DNA of 23,927 bases, taken from NCBI GenBank assembly GCA_050288705.1, contig JBNKEI010000193.1:1-23927 (forward strand), read 5' to 3'. Origin of the DNA: JBNKEI01 sp050288705 (lineage in GTDB: Bacteria > Myxococcota > Myxococcia > Myxococcales > UBA5297). Below are positions 6,773-13,895 of the stretch, one piece after another. The notes under the pieces are model-generated. The model had not been told where the DNA came from. It did not search any database and saw only the letters and a list, made by a program, of their open reading frames with translations. Position 1 is the stretch's first letter, and every line of letters begins with the position of its first letter. Position numbers and translations under genes: made by a program.

Positions 6773-8188
6773 ATGAATGCTCCCATCTCCATAAAAGCTA
6801 ATAGAGAAAAACGTTCGGTAGCTTTTTACTCAGTACTTGCTGCGGTGCTGCTGACCATTTTGAAAATTGCTGTTGGTGTTGCTAGTGGTAGCCTAGGAAT
6901 TCTTTCCGAAGCAGCTCACTCTGGACTCGATTTAGTAGCAGCCATTATTACTTTATACGCAGTGCGTATTTCCGGTAGGCCGGCCGATAAAGAGCATACC
7001 TATGGCCATGGAAAATTTGAAAATCTTTCCGCATTGTTGGAAACCATGTTGTTGTTGCTTACTTGTATTTGGATATTTTATGAAGTGATACAGCGTCTTT
7101 TCTTTGTAAATGCGCGAATAGAAATAAGCCCTTGGGCATTTGCTGTTTTGATTATTTCAATAATAGTCGACTATTGGCGTTCTCGAGCATTACGTCAGGC
7201 GGCAAAAAAATATCAAAGCCAAGCGTTGGAAGCAGATGCACTTCATTTTTCTACTGATATTTGGTCTTCGATGGTGGTTTTAGTGGGATTGGGCACGGTA
7301 GCCTTAGGCAAACGCTGGGAACTAGTGTGGCTAGAAAAAGCTGATGCAGTAGCTGCTGCGGTAGTAGCAGGAATCGTTATTGCAGTGAGCATAAAGCTTG
7401 GCCGAAAATCGATTGATGATCTTCTAGATGCTGTTCCTAAGGATTTTTCAGAAAAAGTGGAAGTAGCTGCCCGAGTAAATGGGGTGATTGATGTACAAAA
7501 AGTGCGAATTCGCCGCAGCGGCCCGGAAATATTTGTTGATGCTACTTTACTAGTCGACCGGGATACAAAATTCGAATTCGCTCACGATATTGCTACTACC
7601 GCGGAAAACGGAATTCGAAAAGTTCTGCCTAACGCCGATGTTATGGTTCATGTGGAACCAGGGGATTCATACCTGTTAAAAATAGTAAAAAATGCTGCTT
7701 GCAAATACGGGCTGGGAGCGCACTGTATTTCTATTTACGAGGTCGCTGGTCGTCCAACTGTCGATCTTCATTTAGAAGTTCCGGAGTCTTTGAGTGTGCG
7801 GGATGCACATGAAAAAGTTACCAAATTTGAAAAATATCTCCGAAGGGTGATTCCTAAGCTAGATCGTATTGGGAGTCATATTGAGCCAGCGGGAAGTTGT
7901 TCTGGCAAGTTAGCGGGCAATTTTTCTATTGAGAATGCGCTGCGATGCATTTGCTCGGAATGCGGAATATATTGCGAACCTCACGACATTCGCATTCAAA
8001 AAATAGTAGGTGAATTTTTGGTTTCTTTTCATTGTGCTATGGACGCCGATACTTCTATCGAAGATGCTCACAATATTACCGAAGAAATTGAAAGAAAACT
8101 GCGTCAGCGCGTTCCCGAACTGAGCAGAGTGGTTATCCACGTAGAACCTCCTGAAAAAGGAGGTAACGTTTATGAGAGCCAGTCGTGA
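6773..8188 (+). CDS. Cation diffusion facilitator (Zn2+/Cd2+-type) with three C-terminal domains
   Basis: The 471-residue protein is a CDF-family proton antiporter that exports divalent metals across the inner membrane. The membrane part spans about residues 17-210. The metal site is readable as H49-x3-D53 in TM2 and H158-x3-D162 in TM5. The His-Asp pair in TM2 favours zinc or cadmium over the iron-tolerant DxxxD type. The signature HTYGHGKFENLSAL is at 75-88. Usual CDF proteins have about 300 residues and one dimerisation domain. This one has three consecutive modules at about 213-297, 298-375 and 384-459, each ending in a HVEP- or HIEP-like motif. The third contains clustered cysteines (C392, C394, C397, C401), a possible extra metal site. 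The start has only a weak upstream GAG. Confidence 0.92.
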   Translation: MNAPISIKANREKRSVAFYSVLAAVLLTILKIAVGVASGSLGILSEAAHSGLDLVAAIITLYAVRISGRPADKEHTYGHGKFENLSALLETMLLLLTCIWIFYEVIQRLFFVNARIEISPWAFAVLIISIIVDYWRSRALRQAAKKYQSQALEADALHFSTDIWSSMVVLVGLGTVALGKRWELVWLEKADAVAAAVVAGIVIAVSIKLGRKSIDDLLDAVPKDFSEKVEVAARVNGVIDVQKVRIRRSGPEIFVDATLLVDRDTKFEFAHDIATTAENGIRKVLPNADVMVHVEPGDSYLLKIVKNAACKYGLGAHCISIYEVAGRPTVDLHLEVPESLSVRDAHEKVTKFEKYLRRVIPKLDRIGSHIEPAGSCSGKLAGNFSIENALRCICSECGIYCEPHDIRIQKIVGEFLVSFHCAMDADTSIEDAHNITEEIERKLRQRVPELSRVVIHVEPPEKGGNVYESQS

Positions 8189-8234
8189 CAATGTTTTAAT
8201 AGAACCGGGCCCAAATCAATAATGATCCAGATGC

Positions 8235-8345
8235 TTGGCAAACCCCGTCCTTTAGGGCGGGGAAGGATAGAGCGAGGAGCCAAAGGCTCCGATTTCCGAA
8301 CGATATTGGAGACACCGTCTTCAGGACGGTGAGGATGTCCATTGG
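8235..8345 (+). mobile_element. Orphan IS200/IS605-like right-end / omega-RNA-type hairpins
   Basis: Three hairpins stand in a row. The first is CCCCGTCCTTTAGGGCGGGG at 8243-8262, followed by AAGGATAGAGCGAGGAGC. The second is GGAGCC-AAA-GGCTCC at 8276-8290. The third has stems at 8313-8319 and 8325-8331 followed by GAGGATGTCC. The CCCCGTCC-TTTA-GGGCGGGG stem and the GAGGATGTC tail closely resemble the 3' end of tnpB-bearing IS605-family elements, where they serve as transposon end and guide-RNA scaffold. No tnpA or tnpB lies in the window, so this would be a solo remnant. It sits between two convergent genes, so a bidirectional terminator role is an alternative; no long T-tract is present. 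Confidence 0.5.
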
Positions 8346-8369
8346 GCTCAAAACCAAAAAACCCCTAAC

Positions 8370-9545
8370 CTATTCACGTGCTAATGGAGGAAGACGCTCA
8401 GGAAGATCTCCTTCTAGCCACAAAGATGCCAGGCGAGTAATTTGCTGATAAGAGGGGGATATTCCCGAACGAACAAAATAACCGCTAGTACATACCCCAG
8501 TAAGAAGAATACCCAAGTCGTCTAATCCGCAAAGGGCACCAGCCATGCAACCGGCACCAAAATTGTCTCCTGCTCCAATAGAAATATAGGGTTGGCGACA
8601 AAAAGGACCAGGAATATAAACGCAACCATCTTTACTAGCGCAAGCTGCTCCATCATTGGGGTGAATTACAATACGATCGGCATTTACCGATTTTTTTAGA
8701 AAGGCGGCTAATTCGGCAATTTTTGATGGGCTCTTCTCGCCACGAAAATTACCTTGAAAAACCTCGGCCATTTGCCAAGCTTCTTTCAGGTTAAAGCTGA
8801 GAATAGTATGGCACTGGGTGGTTATTTTTCTAACTAAATCAATTAGTTGTAGGCGATCATCGTGAGGACGTTGTTCGAATTCTGCCAAATCCATGAAAAA
8901 AATTACCTTTTTAGGCGGAATTCCTAATTGACTTAAACGCAGGGCAATGTTTTCCCAAATGGTTCCCACGTTTACTAGTTTTCCCCAGTTTACAGCACCA
9001 ACAAAACTGCTGGTTGTAAGTAAGGCATCAATAGTGTGCGAGCCAACGCACTCTAACAAACGATCCCAGTTGATTTCTGGTAAGCTTCTAAAATCACAAA
9101 GCATTATCTTGCCATCGTTGAATTCAATACAGTCGCTGTGTGCCGGATCGGTCAAGGAGAACAAATTTTTCATTTTGTCAGCAAGAGCATTTTTGAAAAT
9201 GGGAAGTATGGCGTCTTTTCCTAAAGCTCCCACGTATGAAATATCAATATTTCCGGCAAATATGTTGTGCAAGGCCACCGAAAGCAGAGGTCCGTTGCCG
9301 CCAAATTTGTCGCCTAAGTGAACTGCTGGATAAGATGCAGAAATACCCGCTGCTTCTTTCACCTTGGCGCTAAACTCGGCCATGTTATTTGGCTGCTGCA
9401 TTTGGATGAAAGTGTCAATGAATCCATCGAACCCACAGATTCCGGCCAAATTTGTTGGACCCATTGATTGGACTTGTTGGATAAAGGCGTTGACCTCGTC
9501 GGCCAGGGAGGTGACCGTAGGATAAACTGCGACATTAGGAGTCAT
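8370..9545 (-). CDS. PfkB-family sugar/nucleoside kinase
   Basis: The 391-residue protein ends in the PfkB family signature GAGDNFGAGC, whose Asp is the catalytic base. It also carries GGNGPLLSVAL in the N-terminal half, typical of ribokinase-like substrate binding. It should transfer phosphate from ATP to a sugar or nucleoside hydroxyl in the cytosol. The usual N-terminal glycine/aspartate motif is represented by ICGFDGFIDTF near residue 36, so about 30 extra helical residues precede the fold. The length of about 390 residues exceeds the 300-330 of ribokinase or fructokinase. I moved the start to the ATG at 9545, because AGAGGAAAC lies before it and overlaps the upstream in-frame ATG at 9563. 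The substrate cannot be deduced. It is divergent from the DUF6600-like gene. Confidence 0.8.
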   Translation of the reverse strand: MTPNVAVYPTVTSLADEVNAFIQQVQSMGPTNLAGICGFDGFIDTFIQMQQPNNMAEFSAKVKEAAGISASYPAVHLGDKFGGNGPLLSVALHNIFAGNIDISYVGALGKDAILPIFKNALADKMKNLFSLTDPAHSDCIEFNDGKIMLCDFRSLPEINWDRLLECVGSHTIDALLTTSSFVGAVNWGKLVNVGTIWENIALRLSQLGIPPKKVIFFMDLAEFEQRPHDDRLQLIDLVRKITTQCHTILSFNLKEAWQMAEVFQGNFRGEKSPSKIAELAAFLKKSVNADRIVIHPNDGAACASKDGCVYIPGPFCRQPYISIGAGDNFGAGCMAGALCGLDDLGILLTGVCTSGYFVRSGISPSYQQITRLASLWLEGDLPERLPPLARE

Positions 9546-9716
9546 ATTTTTGTTTCCTCTCATTCGGCATTTAGCTAAAAAAGCCAGTAAAACTCAGGAA
9601 GTCGGTTCGCTGTTGTGGCGCAGAATAGAATCATTGGTGTAGGTCGGCAAGGTTTTGGGTGCCAAAATAAGTGAGGGCTGCAGAATAAAATTTTGGACGG
9701 TGCGTCTAAATGTCAT

Positions 9717-9733
9717 CTCGGAAATAATCCGAG
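9717..9733. other. Leader hairpin upstream of the DUF6600-like gene
   Basis: CTCGGA and TCCGAG pair perfectly around a five-base AATAA loop, about 50 bases before the start at 9784. No T-tract follows, so a leader structure or operator half-sites are possible. The surrounding intergenic region (9546-9783) shows no gene. Confidence 0.25.
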
Positions 9734-9783
9734 CGAGCTGCCCAATTTCTAGATGAGAGGAAAGAAGGCAAAAGGTGATAACG

Positions 9784-10836
9784 ATGCGATTTTTACTGAT
9801 AACCGCTCTAATAGTAGGCTTTATGCTCCCGGCTAGGGCCCAGCCGCACGTTTCCGTAACCTTTGACACTTTTCACGTAGGTCTGGCATCGCATGGCGCC
9901 TGGCTAACAGTTGGAGCTTACGGCAAAGTATGGCGTCCTCGCGGAGTTGCTGCTGATTGGCGACCTTATTATCGCGGACAATGGGTTTGGACAGATGACG
10001 GATGGCTATGGGATTCAGATGAACCGTGGGGCTGGGCCACTTACCACTATGGACGATGGGCCTACGAGCCTGCCTATGGATGGCTGTGGATTCCTGGATA
10101 CAAGTGGGCTCCTTCCTGGGTGGAATGGCGTTCAGGGGATGAAGACATCGGCTGGGCTCCTATGCCTCCAGAGGTTCATGTCACCGTAGTTCCTAAAAAG
10201 TCCTGGGTATTTGTGCCTTATAAAAGATTCGTAGGAGTTCCGGTGCATCGGGTGGCTTACCATCATAGAAAAACTTCACGCTATTGGAGACGGACTCGTC
10301 CTATTCATGTACATGCTGCGTCACCATTACATAGAGGACCAGAACGCCGATATGTTGAACGCCGCATGGGACGTCCGGTGCATGTAGTTCGCACCGTGGA
10401 AATCGAAACGCCCGATAGATATTATCGACATTCTAGGCGCCATGAACGACGCCACGAAGTGAGAGTTTTTCGACCACGAGTACACCGACCTGCTCCCTCT
10501 CCTCGGCACAAAGTAGTTAGGCCTCCTCATCGGCACGAAGTAGTTAAGCCTCTTCCTCGGCACAAAGTAGTTAGGCCTCCTCATCGGCACGAAGTAGTTA
10601 AGCCTCCTCCTCGGCACAAAGTAGTTAGGCCTCCTCATCGGCACGAAGTAGTTAAGCCTCCTCATCGGGATGTGCACATTATCAATCGAAGCCGCGCATA
10701 TGAACGGCCGGTTCACCGACCGGAACGTTCTCATCAGCCGGTGCATCGAGTTTCACAGCGTGGTCACAGGCGAATTGAAGACCGAGACCGAGACCGAGTA
10801 CAGCGAGTTCACGAAGTGTCGCCGGCTAGACACTAG
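9784..10836 (+). CDS. Exported Trp-rich DUF6600-like protein with His/Arg/Pro repeat tail
   Basis: The ATG at 9784 follows AAAGG with eight bases of spacing; a GTG at 9775 is the alternative. Residues 1-19 (MRFLLITALIVGFMLPARA) form a signal peptide with an ARA cleavage site, so the product is exported. Residues 25-140 are packed with Trp, Tyr and Gly in repeated WxxxGxW-like units (GQWVWTDDGWLWDSDEPWGWATYHYGRW, WLWIPGYKWAPSWVEW), the pattern of the DUF6600 / WxxGxW family. The C-terminal half is strongly basic and rich in His, Arg and Pro, with a near-perfect nine-residue repeat (see 10501-10662). It is probably an envelope-associated structural or polyanion-binding protein. The function of the family is not known to me. 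A small GCCCG/CGGGC hairpin follows the stop. Confidence 0.75.
   Translation: MRFLLITALIVGFMLPARAQPHVSVTFDTFHVGLASHGAWLTVGAYGKVWRPRGVAADWRPYYRGQWVWTDDGWLWDSDEPWGWATYHYGRWAYEPAYGWLWIPGYKWAPSWVEWRSGDEDIGWAPMPPEVHVTVVPKKSWVFVPYKRFVGVPVHRVAYHHRKTSRYWRRTRPIHVHAASPLHRGPERRYVERRMGRPVHVVRTVEIETPDRYYRHSRRHERRHEVRVFRPRVHRPAPSPRHKVVRPPHRHEVVKPLPRHKVVRPPHRHEVVKPPPRHKVVRPPHRHEVVKPPHRDVHIINRSRAYERPVHRPERSHQPVHRVSQRGHRRIEDRDRDRVQRVHEVSPARH
10501..10662 (+). repeat. In-frame tandem repeat: six 27-base half-units (three 54-base units)
   Basis: The DNA alternates two near-identical 27-base units encoding PRHKVVRPP and HRHEVVKPP. Three copies of the 54-base pair are almost identical, with only one or two base changes (for example a Leu for Pro at the end of the first copy). 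The length is a multiple of three, so copy number can change without breaking the gene. Confidence 0.95.
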
Positions 10837-10887
10837 AATTGCCCGAACTCGGGCAAAGGAGTAGGGAGGGGGGGATTTCCAGACGAG

Positions 10888-11484
10888 CTACAGCCCAAAA
10901 AATGGACGCAGCTCATTCATAAATTCGTCGAAGCTATGGAGAAAAGCAACAACTAGCCCACAATTGCCAGTTGGGTCGCGGACAACCTTAGTAGCCACCC
11001 GAAGGGTTTTGGACAGATATTTTAGCTCCAGTACCAGAGTTACTGGGCAATTGGCGGGTACTATTTGGGGAGTAGGAACAAAAAGACCTTCCCTACTTAT
11101 TCTTGATTGCCATGATTCCTGTAGCTGCTTCTCGCTTAAAAAAGTTTCCTGCAGACAGACAGCCTTTTCCTTATAGGGGAAAATCTCTAGGAGTAGTTTA
11201 TCGCATTGGACAAATTCTACTCCAAAACCGGGCTGCTCTAACCGGCGCATTTGCGGAGGAACCACCCGATGATGACGAACCACGGCGTCAATACACACCG
11301 AGCGATTACCAGAAGAGCTTACTTGTAGATGAATTAGCGATCCTACCGGAGGAATGTTGGTAGTAGTTACGAAAGCGCCATTTGCCGATATGTTTCTGGT
11401 AAACCCTCGGAAGATTAGCTCGTTCTCGCCGAAACGAACATTGAATCGCTTTGGAGTCCTTCGACTTTGCCGCTTATTGGTCAT
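10888..11484 (-). CDS. Tandem PilZ-domain protein (putative c-di-GMP receptor)
   Basis: The 198-residue protein has two PilZ-like halves. In the first, RTPKR at 9-13 fits the RxxxR motif and NISANG at 31-36 fits the (D/N)xSxxG motif that together bind cyclic di-GMP. The second half (about 108-198) has RISREG but lacks RxxxR, so it is likely a non-binding fold used for dimerisation or partner contact. There is no signal peptide, so it should be cytosolic and may act on motility, polysaccharide or secretion output. The ATG at 11484 is preferred because the motif begins soon after it; a TTG at 11502 would add six residues. No strong ribosome binding site is seen. It lies 32 bases downstream of the 656-residue gene on the same strand and may be co-transcribed with it. 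Confidence 0.8.
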   Translation of the reverse strand: MTNKRQSRRTPKRFNVRFGENELIFRGFTRNISANGAFVTTTNIPPVGSLIHLQVSSSGNRSVCIDAVVRHHRVVPPQMRRLEQPGFGVEFVQCDKLLLEIFPYKEKAVCLQETFLSEKQLQESWQSRISREGLFVPTPQIVPANCPVTLVLELKYLSKTLRVATKVVRDPTGNCGLVVAFLHSFDEFMNELRPFFGL

Positions 11485-11516
11485 GCCTTTAGCATGACAC
11501 AATTCGATTGCACGAT

Positions 11517-13487
11517 CTAAGTATTGCTCGAATTCTTGCAGTACAAGTTTCGGCGATCCCTGGCCTGTGCATCCGCATGCTCAATTGCGTGATGGATGCT
11601 TTCGCCCGCGATTGCCTCATATGTTTGCAAGCCCTCGGGGGACAATCCGCGCAGATAATCGCCTAGGGTCACTACGTGATGGAGAGCTTCTTCCTGGGTC
11701 GAGGGAATAAATGTGGCGAGCTGCTGATCTCCAGGACCCTTGAACAGGTTAGAGATCTTTCCTCCGATACTAGCAATTTTGCTACCCGCCCAGTTCAATC
11801 CCAATTCGGCACCGCGTGCCACTGGACCGGGCATGGTCATCGCCATGGCAGTCATCACCACACTGGCATAATAGGGGGCGGATGCCGTTGCCTCAATCAG
11901 ACCATTGGGCGTGGCTAGTTTGGCAAGTTTATCGGCAGTAAGCGCAATGGCCATGACCATGCTGGTGGCGGCCATGCCTTTGAAGCGCTCCATAGCGTCT
12001 TGCCGGGTGGCCTGCCGGTTCAGCGCCGCTTGCAGCATTACTGCCGTGACCACTATGGCGTCGGCTGAAAGGTCCACGGTACCAATTTTATCGGGCTGGA
12101 TGAGATAGACGGTTGAACCGGTGACGCCAGCGGCGAATAGGGTTAGGGTGAGTTTAGAGGCAAAGTCCTGTGGGTTTGATAACGAGCGGGGAATGTTTTC
12201 TCCGGCAATTCTTTGTGTGGCTCGAAGATTGAAGGCCTTATCCAGGCGCTTGGTGCATAGCGCGATTGATTCGAGCAAGTGGGTGCATTGAGAGTTGAGT
12301 GTGCGCGTTAACTCCTTGCTCGAGTCAGCGCCGGTGAAATCGAGGCGAGCCTGCTGCAGTGCCAAGCGACCTTTTTCAAGGCCATGCCATAGATGGATAA
12401 ATTCTGCTTGTACCGCTTCACCCACCGAGCCGGGTGTGAGCTGCCGGCGCAAAGAATCGGCTTGTTGCGCAAACCCAGATTTTTCCATTCCCAGCGCCAC
12501 AGCATGCAAACCCATCTCTACCGCCTGGTTGGCTTTGTTTTTGAGGCCATTCCATACAAAGGGAGCAATGAGCGCCAAACCGCAAGCTGCGGCGATACTT
12601 GCATGGGCAAGCTTGTTGTCGTCGAACGCATGAGCTTTTTGCCGCACGGAAGGGCAGCCGAACTTCTTCGACATCTCCACCGATAGAAAGATCATGTTCA
12701 GTAGCGCAGGGTAAAAGTGGACCTCGTCAGAGTGGCGACCAAGCTCGCCACCTCCCAATGGGATAGGAAGCCCATCGGACGTAGGCCTTAAGGTAGCGCC
12801 GGCCACGCCAACTACTGCCTTGGTTGCGGCAGCCACGGTGTAGGCGAAGGTCTTGGCTTGATTGGCCAGGAGCGGGCTGGGTACAATCGCAGGCCACAGG
12901 TTCACCATATTCATTAGCGCTTTGATCGCGCGCCCCCTTGCGGATGTACCATTTTCGAGCGGATGGATGGCATGTTCGATTGCTGCAATGTCTTTGAGCA
13001 ACGCCTGCTTGAATCGGGGTTCGATGCCGGGTTCGCTGTCCAGCAGTTTTCGCAAACCGCCAAGCTGTTCGCGACACTGTGCAAATGTAAATGGCGTATT
13101 TAATTCGCGATCTTGTCCCCGGAGGGTGCGTAAAAACTCCGGGTCGTTGGCATGCGGCTGCAGCATGGTTCTAGTATCGCTAAGTATCCACAAATTCTTG
13201 GCCGCTGATGAGGTGAATGCCTGTGCATTCGCTGCGTACCGATACATTGAACTGCTGGCAGTCTTGAATCCGTGAGCAATACGTCCGGTCATGCCGCTGC
13301 TTGCGAGAGAGGTGCTAGGGGCGATTCCAGGCGCAAATAAATCGGTGGCGGTATTGGCAGGTAGAGTCAACGCTGGCGACGACTGTTCGGGCCTGGGTTG
13401 TCGCACGGTGGCTGGAATCGGCCCAGAGCTTGAGTTCTCTGGCTGGTCTATCGTTTGAACAGGGACAGAACGGGAAACAAAAACCAT
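11517..13487 (-). CDS. Unrecognised 656-aa protein, secretion-effector-like
   Basis: I recognise no catalytic motif. Residues 1-65 are rich in Ser, Pro, Thr and Gln with almost no hydrophobic run and no Sec signal, as in many type III effectors or translocators. Residues 110-190 are helical and charged. Hydrophobic segments appear near 198-232, 258-272, 293-313, 443-463, 475-488, 503-519 and 537-553, and a charged helical stretch lies between 315 and 435. A soluble His-rich helix (ALHHVV, ESIHHAIEH) precedes a basic C-terminus. Codon use is visibly richer in GC than the flanking genes, suggesting transfer. AGGA lies about nine bases before the ATG. The PilZ gene follows. A membrane-inserting effector, pore former or translocator is possible; a type III origin is inference from composition only, as no secretion genes are in view. 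Confidence 0.6.
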   Translation of the reverse strand: MVFVSRSVPVQTIDQPENSSSGPIPATVRQPRPEQSSPALTLPANTATDLFAPGIAPSTSLASSGMTGRIAHGFKTASSSMYRYAANAQAFTSSAAKNLWILSDTRTMLQPHANDPEFLRTLRGQDRELNTPFTFAQCREQLGGLRKLLDSEPGIEPRFKQALLKDIAAIEHAIHPLENGTSARGRAIKALMNMVNLWPAIVPSPLLANQAKTFAYTVAAATKAVVGVAGATLRPTSDGLPIPLGGGELGRHSDEVHFYPALLNMIFLSVEMSKKFGCPSVRQKAHAFDDNKLAHASIAAACGLALIAPFVWNGLKNKANQAVEMGLHAVALGMEKSGFAQQADSLRRQLTPGSVGEAVQAEFIHLWHGLEKGRLALQQARLDFTGADSSKELTRTLNSQCTHLLESIALCTKRLDKAFNLRATQRIAGENIPRSLSNPQDFASKLTLTLFAAGVTGSTVYLIQPDKIGTVDLSADAIVVTAVMLQAALNRQATRQDAMERFKGMAATSMVMAIALTADKLAKLATPNGLIEATASAPYYASVVMTAMAMTMPGPVARGAELGLNWAGSKIASIGGKISNLFKGPGDQQLATFIPSTQEEALHHVVTLGDYLRGLSPEGLQTYEAIAGESIHHAIEHADAQARDRRNLYCKNSSNT

Positions 13488-13895
13488 TGTGGGGTATCCT
13501 GAGCAGTTCCTACACTTGCTGCCATTTACACACCTGAATGGTGCCAGGAGGGAGTGTGTTTGTCCACACTATATTGTCTTCATTTACCCTGCAGCCAAAG
13601 CTCGTATCTGGTTGAAATCTGTTGGCATGGCATACTGGAGGCTCAGTGAAGGGTCAGGAACCCGTCGCCACCGACTCCAGCGGAAACAGCAAAGATGCTT
13701 CGATTGTAAGTGGCACTTGGACGACCGAGCCGTAGCATAGAGGAATACCGGTATCGGTAGAGAAAATGCGCTTGCGAGCTACCTCGGCTCCAAGCCTTTT
13801 GCCTGCCCCAGTGTTAACGGTTACTTACAATTTTTGTCGGTTGACTTTCTCAGCGTGCTGAGTTTGATGTCATATAGAATATCGAGGTAATCAAT
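13488..13895. other. Intergenic region with an inverted repeat; no convincing gene
   Basis: An 83-residue + frame (13489-13740) has no recognisable domain. A short + frame around 13647-13738 ends in GNSKDASIVSGTWTTEP and could be the tail of a decayed gene. At 13849-13862 CTCAGC-GT-GCTGAG is a perfect inverted repeat directly after TTGACT (13841-13846), with TAGAAT at 13875-13880. The two boxes are too far apart for one normal promoter, but the repeat could be an operator for the propeller gene. Confidence 0.35.

Noticed and set aside
8190..8369. Simple bidirectional terminator as full explanation of the hairpins
   Set aside because: The stems lack T-tracts and carry conserved-looking flanks typical of IS605 ends; kept as an alternative only.
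10501..10662. Short repeats considered as a CRISPR array
   Set aside because: Units are contiguous with no unique spacers and stay in frame within a gene.
10327..10746. 139-aa minus frame with a repeated RRLNYFVP/RRPNYFVP pattern
   Set aside because: The pattern is just the reverse reading of the 27-base coding repeat of the DUF6600-like gene.
13488..13740. Plant-type hrp box or PIP box upstream of the 656-aa gene
   Set aside because: A GGAACC is present near 13659 but on the wrong strand and without a correctly spaced CCAC partner; no TTCG pair at the right distance.
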